Assembly (NCBI RefSeq): GCF_023573145.1
Contig: NZ_CP097636.1
Coordinates: 682,001 to 746,000 of the forward strand
Direction of reading: 5' to 3'
DNA length: 64,000 bases
Source: Aquincola tertiaricarbonis
GTDB lineage: Bacteria > Pseudomonadota > Gammaproteobacteria > Burkholderiales > Burkholderiaceae_C
How positions within the stretch are numbered: the stretch's first letter is position 1; each line of letters starts with the position of its first letter. This document shows, piece by piece, positions 34,628-43,866 of the stretch. The notes under the pieces were generated by a model that saw nothing but the letters and a program-made list of their open reading frames with translations, was not told the DNA's origin and searched no databases. The position numbers and the translations under genes are program-made.

Positions 34628-35560
34628 GTGGGCAACGATGATTTCTTGAAGGTGATGCACGAGCTGGTCGCCTTCGTGCGGGTGGCGGAGGCGGGCAGCT
34701 TCTCGACCGCGGCGCGGCGCCAGGGCCAGACGCCTTCGGCCGTGAGCCGACAGGTGGCGCGGCTGGAAAGGGCCATGGGCGTTTCGCTGCTGCAGCGCTC
34801 CACCCGGCAGCTGCGGCTGACGGATGCCGGACTGGAGGTGCTGGAGCGTGGGCGCGAGATGGTGGCCGCCGCGCAGGCCACGCTGCGGGTGGCCGAAGGC
34901 CATGTCGGCGAGCCCCGCGGGCGCGTGCGCATCAGCGCGCCCAAGGCCTTTGCGCGCCACGTGCTGCACCAGCCGCTGCTCGACTTCCTGCAGCGCCATC
35001 GCCAGGTCGACGTGCAGTTGCTGGTGGCCGATCGGCCGGTGGACCCGCTGCGCGAGGGCATCGACCTGGTGGTGCGCCTGACCGACGACCCACCGCAAGG
35101 CCTGGTCGCGCGGGCGCTGATGCCGGTGCGCCAGTGGGTGGTCGCCAGCCCGGGCTACCTGGCAGCGCATGAGGCCATCCAGCGGCCCGAGGACTTGATG
35201 GCGCACAGCTGCCTGTCGCTGGGCGAACAGGCCCGCGACAGCCGCTGGCGCTTCAGCCGCGCCGACGAGGCGGTGGAGGTCGTGGCGGACGGCCGCTACA
35301 CCGTGAACCACAGCGAGATGCGCCTGGCCGCCGTCGAGGCCGGCCTGGGCGTGGGCTGCGTGCCCGACTTCGTGGCCCATGAGGCCCTGGCCGCCGGCCG
35401 GGTGGTGCGCCTGTTGCCCGAGTGGGCCTTCGACACCAACTACCAGGGCGTGGCTTACCTGCTGTTTTCAGCCAGCTGCTACACGGCGCCGAAGATGCGC
35501 GCCCTGATCGACCATCTGGTGGCGGCGCTGCGGCCGGCGCCGGTCACTGCGGCCGGATGA
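34628..35560 (+). CDS. LysR-family regulator
   Basis: Regulator of 310 residues: helix-turn-helix in EAGSFSTAARRQGQTPSAVS (then RQVARLERAMGVSLLQRSTR), linker helix, and a CrgA/YafC-like effector domain (GRVRISAPKAFARHVLHQPL, EGIDLVVRLTDDP). GTG at 34628 is chosen because AGGAG lies 9 nt upstream; the TTG at 34619 would abut that site. It is divergent from the EamA exporter gene, a common regulator-target arrangement. Its 3' end overlaps the convergent PHP gene by 17 bp. Confidence 0.87.
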   Translation: MGNDDFLKVMHELVAFVRVAEAGSFSTAARRQGQTPSAVSRQVARLERAMGVSLLQRSTRQLRLTDAGLEVLERGREMVAAAQATLRVAEGHVGEPRGRVRISAPKAFARHVLHQPLLDFLQRHRQVDVQLLVADRPVDPLREGIDLVVRLTDDPPQGLVARALMPVRQWVVASPGYLAAHEAIQRPEDLMAHSCLSLGEQARDSRWRFSRADEAVEVVADGRYTVNHSEMRLAAVEAGLGVGCVPDFVAHEALAAGRVVRLLPEWAFDTNYQGVAYLLFSASCYTAPKMRALIDHLVAALRPAPVTAAG

Positions 35561-36425
35561 TCCTGCTTTCCAACCCCTCCCACACCGGCTTCAACTGCCC
35601 CGGCAGGTAGGGCAGGGCGCCCAGGTCGGTGTGGCTTTCTTCGGGCGAGTGGAAGTCGCTGCCGCGCGAGGCGTAGAGGTCGAACTCCTTGGCCATGTCG
35701 GCGTACTTCACGTAGTCGGCCTGGTTGTGGCTGCCGGTGATCACTTCCACGCCTTGCCCGCCGTGGGCGATGAATTCGGTGAAGAGGGCGTATTCCTCGG
35801 TGGGCGTGAAGGCGTAGCGGCCCGGGTGGGCGATCACGGCCATGCCACCGGCATCGACGATCCAGCGCACCGCGTCGCCCAGCTTCGCCCAGCGGTGGGG
35901 CACGTAGCCGGGCTTGCCTTCGGTGAGGAAGCGGCGAAACACTTCAGAGGTGTCGGCGCACACGCCGGTGGCCACCAGGTGCCGCGCGAAGTGGGTGCGG
36001 CTGATCAGCTCGGGGTTGCCCACGTACTGCAGCGCACCTTCGAATGCGCCGTGAATACCCACCTGCGCCAGGCTGGCCGCCATTTCGCGCGCCCGCTCCT
36101 CGCGCCCGCCTCGGGTGCGTTCCAGGCCCTCGCGCAGCGCGCGGTCGTCGATGTCGAAGCCCAGGCCCACGATGTGTACCGTGATGCCGGCAAAGGTCAC
36201 CGAGATCTCGGCGCCGGTGAGGTAGTTCAGGCCCACCGCCAGCGCCGCGTCGCGGGCGCGGTGCAGGCCGCCCACTTCGTCGTGGTCGGTCAGCGCCCAC
36301 AGCTGCACGCCGTTGGCGGCCGCCCGCGCAGCCAGCCCCTCGGGCGTCAAGGTGCCGTCCGACACTTGCGAGTGGCAGTGCAGGTCGGCGTTCAGCAGGT
36401 CGGTGGCGGCAGTGGCTGTGGTCAT
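35544..36425 (-). CDS. rnm: PHP-domain 3',5'-nucleoside bisphosphate phosphatase/5'-3' exoribonuclease (RNase AM type)
   Basis: Metal-dependent PHP-fold phosphoesterase of 293 residues. Metal-binding motifs are seen in order: ADLHCHSQVSDG, ALTDHDEVGGLHRA, the Glu of LTGAEISVTF, HFARHLVA, IAHPGRY and SRGSDFHSPEESH. E. coli YciV (RNase AM) of this family removes 3',5'-bisphosphates and trims rRNA 5' ends; in betaproteobacteria this gene is often near trp genes, which are not in this window. The C-terminal end overlaps the convergent LysR gene slightly. Confidence 0.87.
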   Translation of the reverse strand: MTTATAATDLLNADLHCHSQVSDGTLTPEGLAARAAANGVQLWALTDHDEVGGLHRARDAALAVGLNYLTGAEISVTFAGITVHIVGLGFDIDDRALREGLERTRGGREERAREMAASLAQVGIHGAFEGALQYVGNPELISRTHFARHLVATGVCADTSEVFRRFLTEGKPGYVPHRWAKLGDAVRWIVDAGGMAVIAHPGRYAFTPTEEYALFTEFIAHGGQGVEVITGSHNQADYVKYADMAKEFDLYASRGSDFHSPEESHTDLGALPYLPGQLKPVWEGLESRIIRPQ

Positions 36426-36463
36426 GGCCCGATTGTCTCAGGCCACTCCCATCCGCGATGCTG

Positions 36464-37579
36464 TCAGGGCTGCAGCCGCAGGATGCGCCCGTCGGCGTTG
36501 TCGGTCAGCACGTACAACCAGCCATCGGGACCCTGGCGGACGTCGCGGATGCGCTGGCCCAGGCGCGTCAGCAGCCGTTCTTCGCCGACCACGCGCGCGC
36601 CGTCCAGCTGCAGCCGCAGCAGCGCCTGGCCGCGCAGCGCGCCCATGAACAGGTTGCCCTGCCAGCCAGGGTAGCGGTCGCTGGTCAGAAAGGCCAGGCC
36701 CGAGGGCGCGATGGACACCGGCACCCAGTGGCGCAACGGGGGCACCACGTCGTCGCGGGTCTCGCCTTCGCCGATGCGGGTGCCCAGGCCGTAGTTGCGG
36801 CCGTAGGTGATCACCGGCCAGCCGTGGTTGCGGCCCTTCTCCACCCGGTTGAGTTCGTCGCCGCCCTGGGGGCCGTGTTCGGTGGCCCACAGCTCGCCCG
36901 TCTCGGGGTGCAGCGCCGCGCCCTGCACGTTGCGGTGGCCGTAGCTCCACAGCTCGGGCCGGGCCTCGGCCTTGGCGGCCGGGCCAGTGAAGGGGTTGTC
37001 AGGCGCCGGCTCACCGTCGGTGGTGATGCGCACGATCTTGCCGATGTGGTTGCCCAGCACCTGGGCATCGTCCTTGAGCGAGAAGCGGTCGCCGAGGGTG
37101 ACGAACAGCGCACCGCTGCGGTCGAACACCAGGCGCGAGCCGAAGTGGCTGCCGCCGTTGTGCTTGGGGGCCTGGCGGAAGATCACCTTCACGTCGGACA
37201 GGCTGTCGCCCTGCAGCGTGGCGCGGGCCACCGCGGTGCCGTTGAGGCCGCCGTCGCCGGGCTCGCTGTAGCTCCAGTAGACGCGGCGGTTGTCCGCGAA
37301 ACGCGGGTCCACCACCACGTCCAGCAAGCCGCCCTGGCCGCCGGCATCCACCTTGGGCAGCCCGGCCAACGGCTTGCCCACCGTGCCGTCGGCCGCCACG
37401 ATGCGCAGCCGCCCGGCCTTTTCGGTGACCAGCATGCGGCCATCGGGCAGGAACGCCAGGGCCCAGGGGTTCTGCAGCCCGCGGGCCACGGTGACGGTGC
37501 GCGGCTCGGCCGCGTGCACCGCCATCGTGGCCGCCCACAGGGCGCAACCGGCGGCAAAGGCGAGCAAAGAGCGTTTCAT
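36464..37579 (-). CDS. PQQ-dependent aldose sugar dehydrogenase (YliI/GSDH family)
   Basis: Periplasmic soluble sugar dehydrogenase of 371 residues. A signal peptide (MKRSLLAFAAGCALWAATMA) ends near VHAAEP and precedes a six-bladed propeller: RGLQNPWALAFLPDGRMLVT, GGQGGLLDVVVDP, APKHNGGSHFGSRLVFD, LWSYGHRNVQG, TEHGPQGGDELN and SIAPSGLAFLTSDRYPGWQG. These match E. coli YliI, which oxidises aldoses with PQQ and calcium. The start at 37579 places the signal peptide at the N-terminus; a longer frame lacks one. No PQQ synthesis genes are seen here. Confidence 0.87.
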   Translation of the reverse strand: MKRSLLAFAAGCALWAATMAVHAAEPRTVTVARGLQNPWALAFLPDGRMLVTEKAGRLRIVAADGTVGKPLAGLPKVDAGGQGGLLDVVVDPRFADNRRVYWSYSEPGDGGLNGTAVARATLQGDSLSDVKVIFRQAPKHNGGSHFGSRLVFDRSGALFVTLGDRFSLKDDAQVLGNHIGKIVRITTDGEPAPDNPFTGPAAKAEARPELWSYGHRNVQGAALHPETGELWATEHGPQGGDELNRVEKGRNHGWPVITYGRNYGLGTRIGEGETRDDVVPPLRHWVPVSIAPSGLAFLTSDRYPGWQGNLFMGALRGQALLRLQLDGARVVGEERLLTRLGQRIRDVRQGPDGWLYVLTDNADGRILRLQP

Positions 37580-37658
37580 GGCGACGGCCTGGGCGGCGGG
37601 GTGATGCACATGGTCGATGGACCCGCCCGCGGCCCGCCGGTTCCGCAACGGGAGCAGG

Positions 37659-37836
37659 TTCAGCCGCCGGGCCGCCCCAAGGCTGAACGCGCCCCGAGGG
37701 TCTGAAGGGCCCTTTTACAAGGGCCTGGGGGGCAGCGAGCGAAGCGAGCTTGGGGGCACCACCCGCCCGCCGGGCCGCCCCAAGGACGGGTGCTCCCCCT
37801 CGGGGGGACGCGAGCGCAGCGAGCTTGGGGGCACCC
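37659..37836. repeat. GC-rich intergenic hairpin repeat array, locus 2
   Basis: Two units related to locus 1, ending exactly at the recJ stop codon. The same core GCCGGGCCGCCCCAA (37666-37680 and 37769-37783) is flanked here by different but still complementary arms: TTCAGCC with GGCTGAA, and CACCCGCCC with GGACGGGTG (one mismatch). The block GCGAGCTTGGGGGC follows each, and the GGGCCC-TTTTACAA-GGGCC hairpin recurs once (about 37708-37725). Confidence 0.75.
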
Positions 37837-39564
37837 TCACACCGAAGCTTCGACCATCATCTGTACCCGCTGCTGCCCCTGGTATTCGTCCAGGCAGATG
37901 CGGTAGGCCAGCCGCGCGCGGGGCGGCAGCGGCTCCACGCGGCCGAACCAGATGGCGTCGCGCAGCTGGCCGCCCAGGCGCAGCCGCAGCTTCAGGTGCT
38001 TTTCGCCCACCAGGCGCTGGGCCACCACGTCCACCTCGTCGCAGAAGGTGGGCGCTTCGAACGATTGGCCCCACACCTGGCCGTCCAGCACCTGCACCGT
38101 CTCGGCGTTGTAGTACTCCACCGGCAGCGCGCCGTCGGTGCGCAGCCGGCGTTGCAGGGTGTCGGCGTCCAGCCATTCACGGGCCACCTGCTGCAGCGCC
38201 TCGGCAAAGGTGGCAAAGCCGCTCTCGTCCAGCGTGCAGCCGGCGGCCATGGCATGGCCGCCGAACTTCTTCAGCACGCCAGGGTGGCGCTTGCTCACCA
38301 GGTCCAGCGCATCGCGCAGGTGAAAGCCCGGAATGCTGCGGCCCGAGCCCTTGAGCAGCCCGTCCTGCCCACGCGCAAACACGAAAGTGGGCCGGTGCAG
38401 CCGGTCTTTCAGGCGGCCCGCCACGATGCCCACCACGCCCTCGTGGAACTCGTAGTCGAAGATCGCCAGCGCGGGCGGCGCCTCGCCGTCCGGCATCAGC
38501 CGGTCGAGCAAGGCCTCGGCCTGGTCGCGCATGCCGCTTTCCACGGTGCGCCGCTCACGGTTGATGGCGTCCAGCTGCGCGGCCAGCTCGGTGGCGCGGG
38601 CGCTGTCGTCGGTGATCAGGCATTCGATGCCCAGTGTCATGTCGGCCAGCCGGCCGGCCGCGTTGATGCGCGGGCCCAGCGCAAAGCCGAAGTCGAAGGC
38701 GCTGGCCCGGCTGGCATGGCGCCCGGCTGCGCTGAACAGCGCCGCCACGCCCGGCTGCATGCGCCCGGCGCGGATGCGCTTGAGCCCCTGGGCCACCAGG
38801 CGGCGGTTGTTGGCATCGAGCTTCACCACGTCGGCCACGGTGCCCAGGGCCACCAGGTCGAGCAGCGCATCCAGCTTGGGCTGGCTGGCGGCGTCGAACA
38901 CGCCACGTGCACGCAGCTCGGCCCGCAACGCCAGCAGCACGTAGAACATCACGCCCACACCGGCCAGCGACTTGCTCTCGAAGCTGCAGGCCGGCTGGTT
39001 GGGGTTCACGATCACGTCGGCCTCGGGCAGCACCACCTGGGTGCCTACCAGCGCGGGCAGGTGGTGGTCGGTCACCAGCACCTGCAGGCCCAGTTTGCGG
39101 GCATGGGCCACGCCCTCCAGGCTGGCGATGCCGTTGTCCACCGTCACCAGCAGGTCGGGCTGCTGCTGCATCGCCAGGTCGACGACGGTGGGCGTGAGGC
39201 CGTAGCCGTGCAGCGCCCGGTCGGGCACCACGTAGCGCAGCGTGCCGGGCCGTGCGCCCAGCATGGCCAGGCCGCGCAGGGCCACGGCGCAGGCCGTGGC
39301 GCCGTCGCAGTCGTAGTCGGCCACGATGCAGATGCGGCCGCCGCGGGCCAGGGTGTCGGCCAGCAGCACCGCGGCGGCCTGCGTGCCGTGCAGGCTGGCG
39401 GGCGGCAGCAGACGGCCCAGGCCGTCGTCCAGGTCGTCGGGCGTGCGCACGCCGCGCGCCGCGAACAGGCGGGCCAGCAGCGGGTGCACGCCGGCCTGCT
39501 CCAGCGCAAAGGCCACCCGCGGCGGCACGTCGCGGGCTTCCAGCAGGATGTTGGCGGTGCTCAC
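37837..39564 (-). CDS. recJ: Single-stranded-DNA-specific exonuclease RecJ
   Basis: 5'-3' single-strand DNA exonuclease acting in recombination and mismatch repair. The 575-residue product has the DHH motifs in order: IVADYDCDGATA, LVTVDNG, VLVTDHHLPA and LLDLVALGTVADVV, followed by the DHHA1 part (KGSGRSIPGFHLRDAL, KFGGHAMAAGCTLDESG) and the C-terminal OB-fold. Start is a GTG that overlaps the stop of the upstream gene (GTGA) with GGAGA just before it; the longer frame upstream is a shadow of the previous gene. Length is normal for RecJ. Confidence 0.94.
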   Translation of the reverse strand: MSTANILLEARDVPPRVAFALEQAGVHPLLARLFAARGVRTPDDLDDGLGRLLPPASLHGTQAAAVLLADTLARGGRICIVADYDCDGATACAVALRGLAMLGARPGTLRYVVPDRALHGYGLTPTVVDLAMQQQPDLLVTVDNGIASLEGVAHARKLGLQVLVTDHHLPALVGTQVVLPEADVIVNPNQPACSFESKSLAGVGVMFYVLLALRAELRARGVFDAASQPKLDALLDLVALGTVADVVKLDANNRRLVAQGLKRIRAGRMQPGVAALFSAAGRHASRASAFDFGFALGPRINAAGRLADMTLGIECLITDDSARATELAAQLDAINRERRTVESGMRDQAEALLDRLMPDGEAPPALAIFDYEFHEGVVGIVAGRLKDRLHRPTFVFARGQDGLLKGSGRSIPGFHLRDALDLVSKRHPGVLKKFGGHAMAAGCTLDESGFATFAEALQQVAREWLDADTLQRRLRTDGALPVEYYNAETVQVLDGQVWGQSFEAPTFCDEVDVVAQRLVGEKHLKLRLRLGGQLRDAIWFGRVEPLPPRARLAYRICLDEYQGQQRVQMMVEASV

Positions 39565-40478
39565 AGGTTCTCCAGCAGCGGCGCCAGGGCGCGGCGCGCG
39601 GGGCGCAGCCGCTGCCACAGCGTGGGTTTGGCATAGGTATAGGTGACGGCGCTGGCCTCGCCACACAAGGTGAGGCGGGCGCCGGGCTGCGCCGCCAGGG
39701 CAGCGATCGGGCCGGCGTCCAGCGCCTGCCAGGCCTGCAGCCAGGCACCCCAGTCTTCGGCCAGCGCCGGGGCGGTCAGGCGCTGGTCCAGCTGCGGCGC
39801 GGCGGCTTCGTCGGCGGCCTGCCAGGCGCCGGTGGCGCTGAGCCAGAACGAATTGACCGGCAGCAGGCCCTGCGCTTCGCGCGCCTCGTTCAGCGGGTGG
39901 TGGTGCAGCAGCATCTGCATCTCGTTTTGCAGCCGGCGCCACAGCCGCGCCGGGCCCTGGCCGGCGGCCCGCGGCAGCCACAGGTCGATGCCGCGGTGGG
40001 TCACGCGGTCGAGCGAGGCGGTGGGCAGCGCCGCCAGCGAGTCATGGCGCGCCGCCCAGCGGTCGGCGCCTTGCCACACCAGCTGCACGCCTTCGCTTTC
40101 GAACAGCGGCAGCATCGCGTCGAAGGCGGCGCGTGAGCCGGCTTCGTCGAGTTGCATGGCCGCCGGCGGCAGCAGCGTCACGCTGTCGCTGCCCACGGCC
40201 CAGTGCGCGGGCGTGATCCAGCCCCAGCCGCCAGCGGCTTCGGGCGGTTTGCCCATCTCGCGCGCGGCCCAGGGCAGCAGGCCGTCAACGGCGGGCCAGC
40301 CCAGCGCGCGGGCCAGCGCACGCTCATGCGGCGGCGACAAGGTGGTCTCGTCGCCGCTGTCGCGGTCGGTCTCGGCCCAGCGGGCCAGCAAGGTTTCCAG
40401 GTGGGGCAGCTGCAGTTGGCTCAGCGCATGGCGGCCAGCGTCGGAGCCGGGCGCCGCATGGGGAATCAGCAGGTGCAT
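39561..40478 (-). CDS. Conserved protein upstream of recJ (phosphoglycerate-mutase-like regulatory protein)
   Basis: Protein of 305 residues beginning MHLLIPHAAPGSDAGRHALS. It resembles proteins found next to recJ in betaproteobacteria and often labelled cofactor-independent phosphoglycerate mutase-like, but I see no clear metal-binding or catalytic Ser motif of a true mutase. Other visible blocks are SPPHERALARALGW, PAHWAVGSDSVTLLPP and HHPLNEAREAQGLLPVNSFW. It is translationally coupled to recJ and divergent from lolE. Biochemical role unknown. Confidence 0.75.
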   Translation of the reverse strand: MHLLIPHAAPGSDAGRHALSQLQLPHLETLLARWAETDRDSGDETTLSPPHERALARALGWPAVDGLLPWAAREMGKPPEAAGGWGWITPAHWAVGSDSVTLLPPAAMQLDEAGSRAAFDAMLPLFESEGVQLVWQGADRWAARHDSLAALPTASLDRVTHRGIDLWLPRAAGQGPARLWRRLQNEMQMLLHHHPLNEAREAQGLLPVNSFWLSATGAWQAADEAAAPQLDQRLTAPALAEDWGAWLQAWQALDAGPIAALAAQPGARLTLCGEASAVTYTYAKPTLWQRLRPARRALAPLLENL

Positions 40479-40545
40479 GGCGCGATTATCCCGGCTGGCG
40501 CCGCCCTGCAAACCGGCAACCTCGCTGGGCTACCATGCGCCCCGC

Positions 40546-41820
40546 ATGACAAGACCCACGAGTTCCTGGCCCTACGAGTGGCAGATCGGCTGGCGCTACA
40601 CCCGTGCCGGCCGGGCGGGGCGCCGCAACGGCTTCATCTCCTTCATCTCCGGCGTGTCGATGCTCGGCATCGCGCTGGGCGTGGCGGCGCTCATCATCGT
40701 GCTGTCGGTGATGAACGGCTTCCAGAAGGAGGTGCGCGACCGCATGCTCAGCGTGATCCCGCACGTCGACCTGTTCGATGCGCAGGGCGCGCCGCTGGCC
40801 GACTGGCAGGCCACCGCCGCCAAGGTCAGGCAGCTGCAGCCCCAGGTGATCGGCGCCGCGCCCTTCGTGGCGCAGCAGGCGCTGGTGGCCCGTGGCGACG
40901 ACATGCGCGGCGTGCTGGTGCGCGGCATCTCGCCGGCCGACGAGGCGCAGGTCACGCCGCTGGCCGCCAGTTCGCAGGGCCATGTGTTCAGCCTGCTCCA
41001 GCCTGGGCAGTGGAACATCGTGCTGGGTGCCGAGCTGGCCCGGCAGCTGGGCGTGGTGCCGGGCTCGCAGGTCACGCTGGTGGCGCCCAATGGCCAGGTC
41101 ACGCCGGCCGGCGTGGTACCGCGGCTCAAGCAGTTCACGGTGGCAGGCACCTTCGAATCGGGCCACTACGAATACGACAGCTCGCTGGTGATGGTGCACC
41201 TGGACGACGCTGCGGTGTTGTTCCGCACCGGCGGCCCGACCGGCCTGCAGCTCAAGCTGCGTGACCTGAATGAGGCCCGCAGCGTCGCCGCGGCGCTGGG
41301 CACCGGCCTGGGCCCCGAGGTGGTGGTGCGCGACTGGACGCGCACCAACCGCAACTGGTACGACGCGGTGCAGCTGGAAAAGCGGATGATGTTCATCATC
41401 CTCACGCTCATCGTCGCGGTGGCAGCCTTCAACCTGGTGTCCACGCTGGTGATGACGGTGACCGACAAGCGGGCCGACATCGCCATCCTGCGCACGCTGG
41501 GCGCCAGCCCGCGCAGCATCATGGGCATCTTCATGGTGCAGGGCGCGGCCTCGGGCATCGTCGGCACCGTGGCCGGCGTGCTGATCGGGCTGCTGGTGGC
41601 CTTCAACATCGACATCATCGTGCCGGCCATCGAGCGGCTGCTGAACACCAGTTTCCTGCCGGCCAGCGTGTACGTGATCAGCCGCATGCCCAGCGATCCG
41701 CAGTGGAACGACATCGCGCCCATCGGCGTGATCTCGCTGGTGCTGGCCTTCGTGGCGACGATTTATCCGAGCTGGCGCGCCAGCCGCATCAACCCGGCGG
41801 AGGCGCTCAGGTATGAGTAA
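40546..41820 (+). CDS. lolE: Lipoprotein-releasing system permease LolC/LolE
   Basis: Inner-membrane ABC permease of 424 residues that extracts outer-membrane lipoproteins for LolA. Four transmembrane helices are visible: one near the start ([20 protein letters not shown]) and three at the end ([59 protein letters not shown]), enclosing a periplasmic domain. [20 protein letters not shown] is typical of LolC/E. The stop overlaps the lolD start by 8 bp. Only one permease gene is present, suggesting a homodimeric LolF-like arrangement; LolC or LolE naming is arbitrary. Confidence 0.9.
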   Translation: MTRPTSSWPYEWQIGWRYTRAGRAGRRNGFISFISGVSMLGIALGVAALIIVLSVMNGFQKEVRDRMLSVIPHVDLFDAQGAPLADWQATAAKVRQLQPQVIGAAPFVAQQALVARGDDMRGVLVRGISPADEAQVTPLAASSQGHVFSLLQPGQWNIVLGAELARQLGVVPGSQVTLVAPNGQVTPAGVVPRLKQFTVAGTFESGHYEYDSSLVMVHLDDAAVLFRTGGPTGLQLKLRDLNEARSVAAALGTGLGPEVVVRDWTRTNRNWYDAVQLEKRMMFIILTLIVAVAAFNLVSTLVMTVTDKRADIAILRTLGASPRSIMGIFMVQGAASGIVGTVAGVLIGLLVAFNIDIIVPAIERLLNTSFLPASVYVISRMPSDPQWNDIAPIGVISLVLAFVATIYPSWRASRINPAEALRYE

Positions 41821-42493
41821 GGTCATCCTGCGCAGCACCGGCCTGCGCAAGCGCTTCCATGAGGGCCAGATCGACGTCGAGGTGCTCAAGGGCATCGACC
41901 TGGACGTGCGGGCCGGCGAGACGCTGGCCATCGTCGGTGCCTCGGGCTCGGGAAAAAGCACGCTGCTGCATCTGCTGGGCGGGCTGGACGCGCCGAGCGC
42001 CGGCAAGGTCGAGCTGATGGACCGCGACTTCGCGGCCATGGGCGCAGCCGAGCAGGGCCGCTGGCGCAACCAGCACCTGGGCTTCGTCTACCAGTTCCAC
42101 CACCTGCTGCCCGAGTTCACCGCGCTGGACAACGTGGCCATGCCGCTGCGCATCCGCCGCCTCGGCGTGCCCGAGGCGCAGGCGCGTGCGCGCGAAGCCC
42201 TCGGCCGCGTGGGCCTGGCCGGGCGCGTCAGCCACCGGCCATCGGAACTGTCTGGCGGTGAACGCCAGCGGGTGGCCATCGCCCGGGCGCTGGTCACCGG
42301 CCCGGCCTGCGTGCTGGCCGACGAGCCCACCGGCAACCTCGACCGCGAGACCGCGCAGGTGGTGTTCGCCGAGATGCTGGCCATGGCCCGCGAACGCGGC
42401 ACCGCGTTCGTGCTGGTGTCGCACGACGAAACCTTGGCGTCACGCTGCGATCGCATGCTGCGGATGCGCAGCGGCGTGCTCGGCGAAGGCTGA
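41813..42493 (+). CDS. lolD: Lipoprotein-releasing system ATPase LolD
   Basis: ABC ATPase of 226 residues that powers the Lol permease. Walker [18 protein letters not shown]-loop [16 protein letters not shown] (the LLPEFTAL stretch is typical of LolD), signature [15 protein letters not shown], Walker [12 protein letters not shown] and the switch His in [10 protein letters not shown] are all intact. It overlaps the end of lolE. Confidence 0.94.
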   Translation: MSKVILRSTGLRKRFHEGQIDVEVLKGIDLDVRAGETLAIVGASGSGKSTLLHLLGGLDAPSAGKVELMDRDFAAMGAAEQGRWRNQHLGFVYQFHHLLPEFTALDNVAMPLRIRRLGVPEAQARAREALGRVGLAGRVSHRPSELSGGERQRVAIARALVTGPACVLADEPTGNLDRETAQVVFAEMLAMARERGTAFVLVSHDETLASRCDRMLRMRSGVLGEG

Positions 42494-42651
42494 TCGAGCT
42501 CTGCCGCGAACGCGGCGCCGTCCTACACGCAGACGCGGCACGGGCTGACAGTCTGTTCACCACCTCGCCCGGACGATGAAGGGCCGGCCCCGGCACGTCC
42601 GTGGGTCGTCTCGGCCATCGCTGCCCATAAACACGACAACGAGGAGAGTGC

Positions 42652-43866
42652 ATGACCGATTCGCTGTGGTCCTGGTTGATCACTGCCCCGTGGGCGTTGC
42701 GCCCCGACACCTTGCTGGGTGCCAGCTTGCTGATGGTGGCCGCCGCCCTGCTGGGTGAAGTGGCCTGGCGCCGCCTGCGCTGGCCGCGCCTGACCGGCTA
42801 TGCCGCCGTGGGCACCGTGCTGGCGCTGGCCGGCCTGGGCGCCGATGGCAACGAAGCCGCGTTGCGCCTGGCCGTGGACGTGGCGCTGGCGCTGCTGTTG
42901 TTCGAAGCCGGCGCACGCCTGAACTTGCGCTGGCTGGCCCGCAACCCGTGGCTGCTGGCCACCAGCCTGTGCGAAGCGGCGCTGGCCGGCATCGCGGTGC
43001 TGATCGCCGCGCGGCTGATGGGCGTGCCGCCCACGGTGGCCGGTCCGCTGGCCATCATCGCGATGGGCGTGTCGCCCGCGGTGATCCAGCGGGTGGTGGG
43101 TGAATGCGATGCTGCTGGGCAGGTGACCGAGCGGCTGATGGCCTTGTCGGCGCTGAACACGCTGTATGCGGTGCTGGGCCTGAAGCTGCTCAGCGCGGGC
43201 CTGCTGTTGAGCGACCCCGGCACCTGGCTGAGCGCGCTGCCCGAGGTCATCGTCTCGTTCTTCGGCTCCTTCCTGCTGGGCGCGGCGCTGGGCTCCTTGC
43301 TGGCCTTGATCGCGCGCCGGCTCGACCTGCGCAACGAGAACTCGGTGGTGCTGGTGCTGGGCTGCGTGATGGTGGCGCTGGTGTTGGCCAAGACGCTGAA
43401 GCTGTCGCTGCTGCTGGTGCCGCTGCTGGCCGGCATGTGGCTGCGCAACCGCACCGACCGGCCCTGGGTGTGGCCGCGGCACTTCGGCACCGTGGGTGGC
43501 GTGCTGGTGCTGGTGCTGTTCGTGGCGGTGGGCTCGGGCTGGTCGCCTTCGGCGCTGGCCACCGCCGGCCTGGTGGCGGCGGTGCTGGTGCTGGTGCGCT
43601 GGGTGGCCAAGTTCGCGGCGGTGTTCGCGCTGGCCCGGCCCAGCGGCCTGGCCTGGAAGCAGGCGGGCGCGCTGGGCGCCTCGCTGCTGCCGCTGTCGGC
43701 CACGGCCTGGGTGCTGGCGCTGGACTTCGGCGTCGCCCACCCGGCCGTCGGCCCCGCGTTGATGCCCTTCGTGCTGGCCATGCTGGCCTTCATCGAGCTG
43801 CCATCGCCGCTGGTGGTGATGTACAGCCTGCGCGCGGTGGGCGAGATCGAGAAGGAACCCCGATGA
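42652..43866 (+). CDS. Cation:proton antiporter (CPA2/Kef-like), no RCK domain
   Basis: Membrane protein of 404 residues with about 12 hydrophobic helices (for example [20 protein letters not shown] and [20 protein letters not shown]). [19 protein letters not shown] matches the monovalent cation:proton antiporter family. It ends directly after the membrane domain and has no C-terminal nucleotide-binding (TrkA-N/RCK) domain, unlike KefB/KefC. GAGGAG lies about 6 nt before the ATG. The stop overlaps the start of the YbdK-type ligase gene (ATGA), so the two are translationally coupled. Ion specificity is unknown. Confidence 0.82.
   Translation: MTDSLWSWLITAPWALRPDTLLGASLLMVAAALLGEVAWRRLRWPRLTGYAAVGTVLALAGLGADGNEAALRLAVDVALALLLFEAGARLNLRWLARNPWLLATSLCEAALAGIAVLIAARLMGVPPTVAGPLAIIAMGVSPAVIQRVVGECDAAGQVTERLMALSALNTLYAVLGLKLLSAGLLLSDPGTWLSALPEVIVSFFGSFLLGAALGSLLALIARRLDLRNENSVVLVLGCVMVALVLAKTLKLSLLLVPLLAGMWLRNRTDRPWVWPRHFGTVGGVLVLVLFVAVGSGWSPSALATAGLVAAVLVLVRWVAKFAAVFALARPSGLAWKQAGALGASLLPLSATAWVLALDFGVAHPAVGPALMPFVLAMLAFIELPSPLVVMYSLRAVGEIEKEPR

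Noticed and set aside
36464..37579. Member of the uronate regulon because it is a sugar oxidase
   Set aside because: No GTTGTNNNACAAC-type site is seen in front of it, and it lies several kilobases away among unrelated genes.
32829..37836. CRISPR array in the repeated intergenic DNA
   Set aside because: Units are GC-rich hairpins with variable spacing and no unique spacers, and no cas genes are present.
32829..37836. Insertion sequence or transposase
   Set aside because: No transposase-like frame was found in the repeats or anywhere else in the window.
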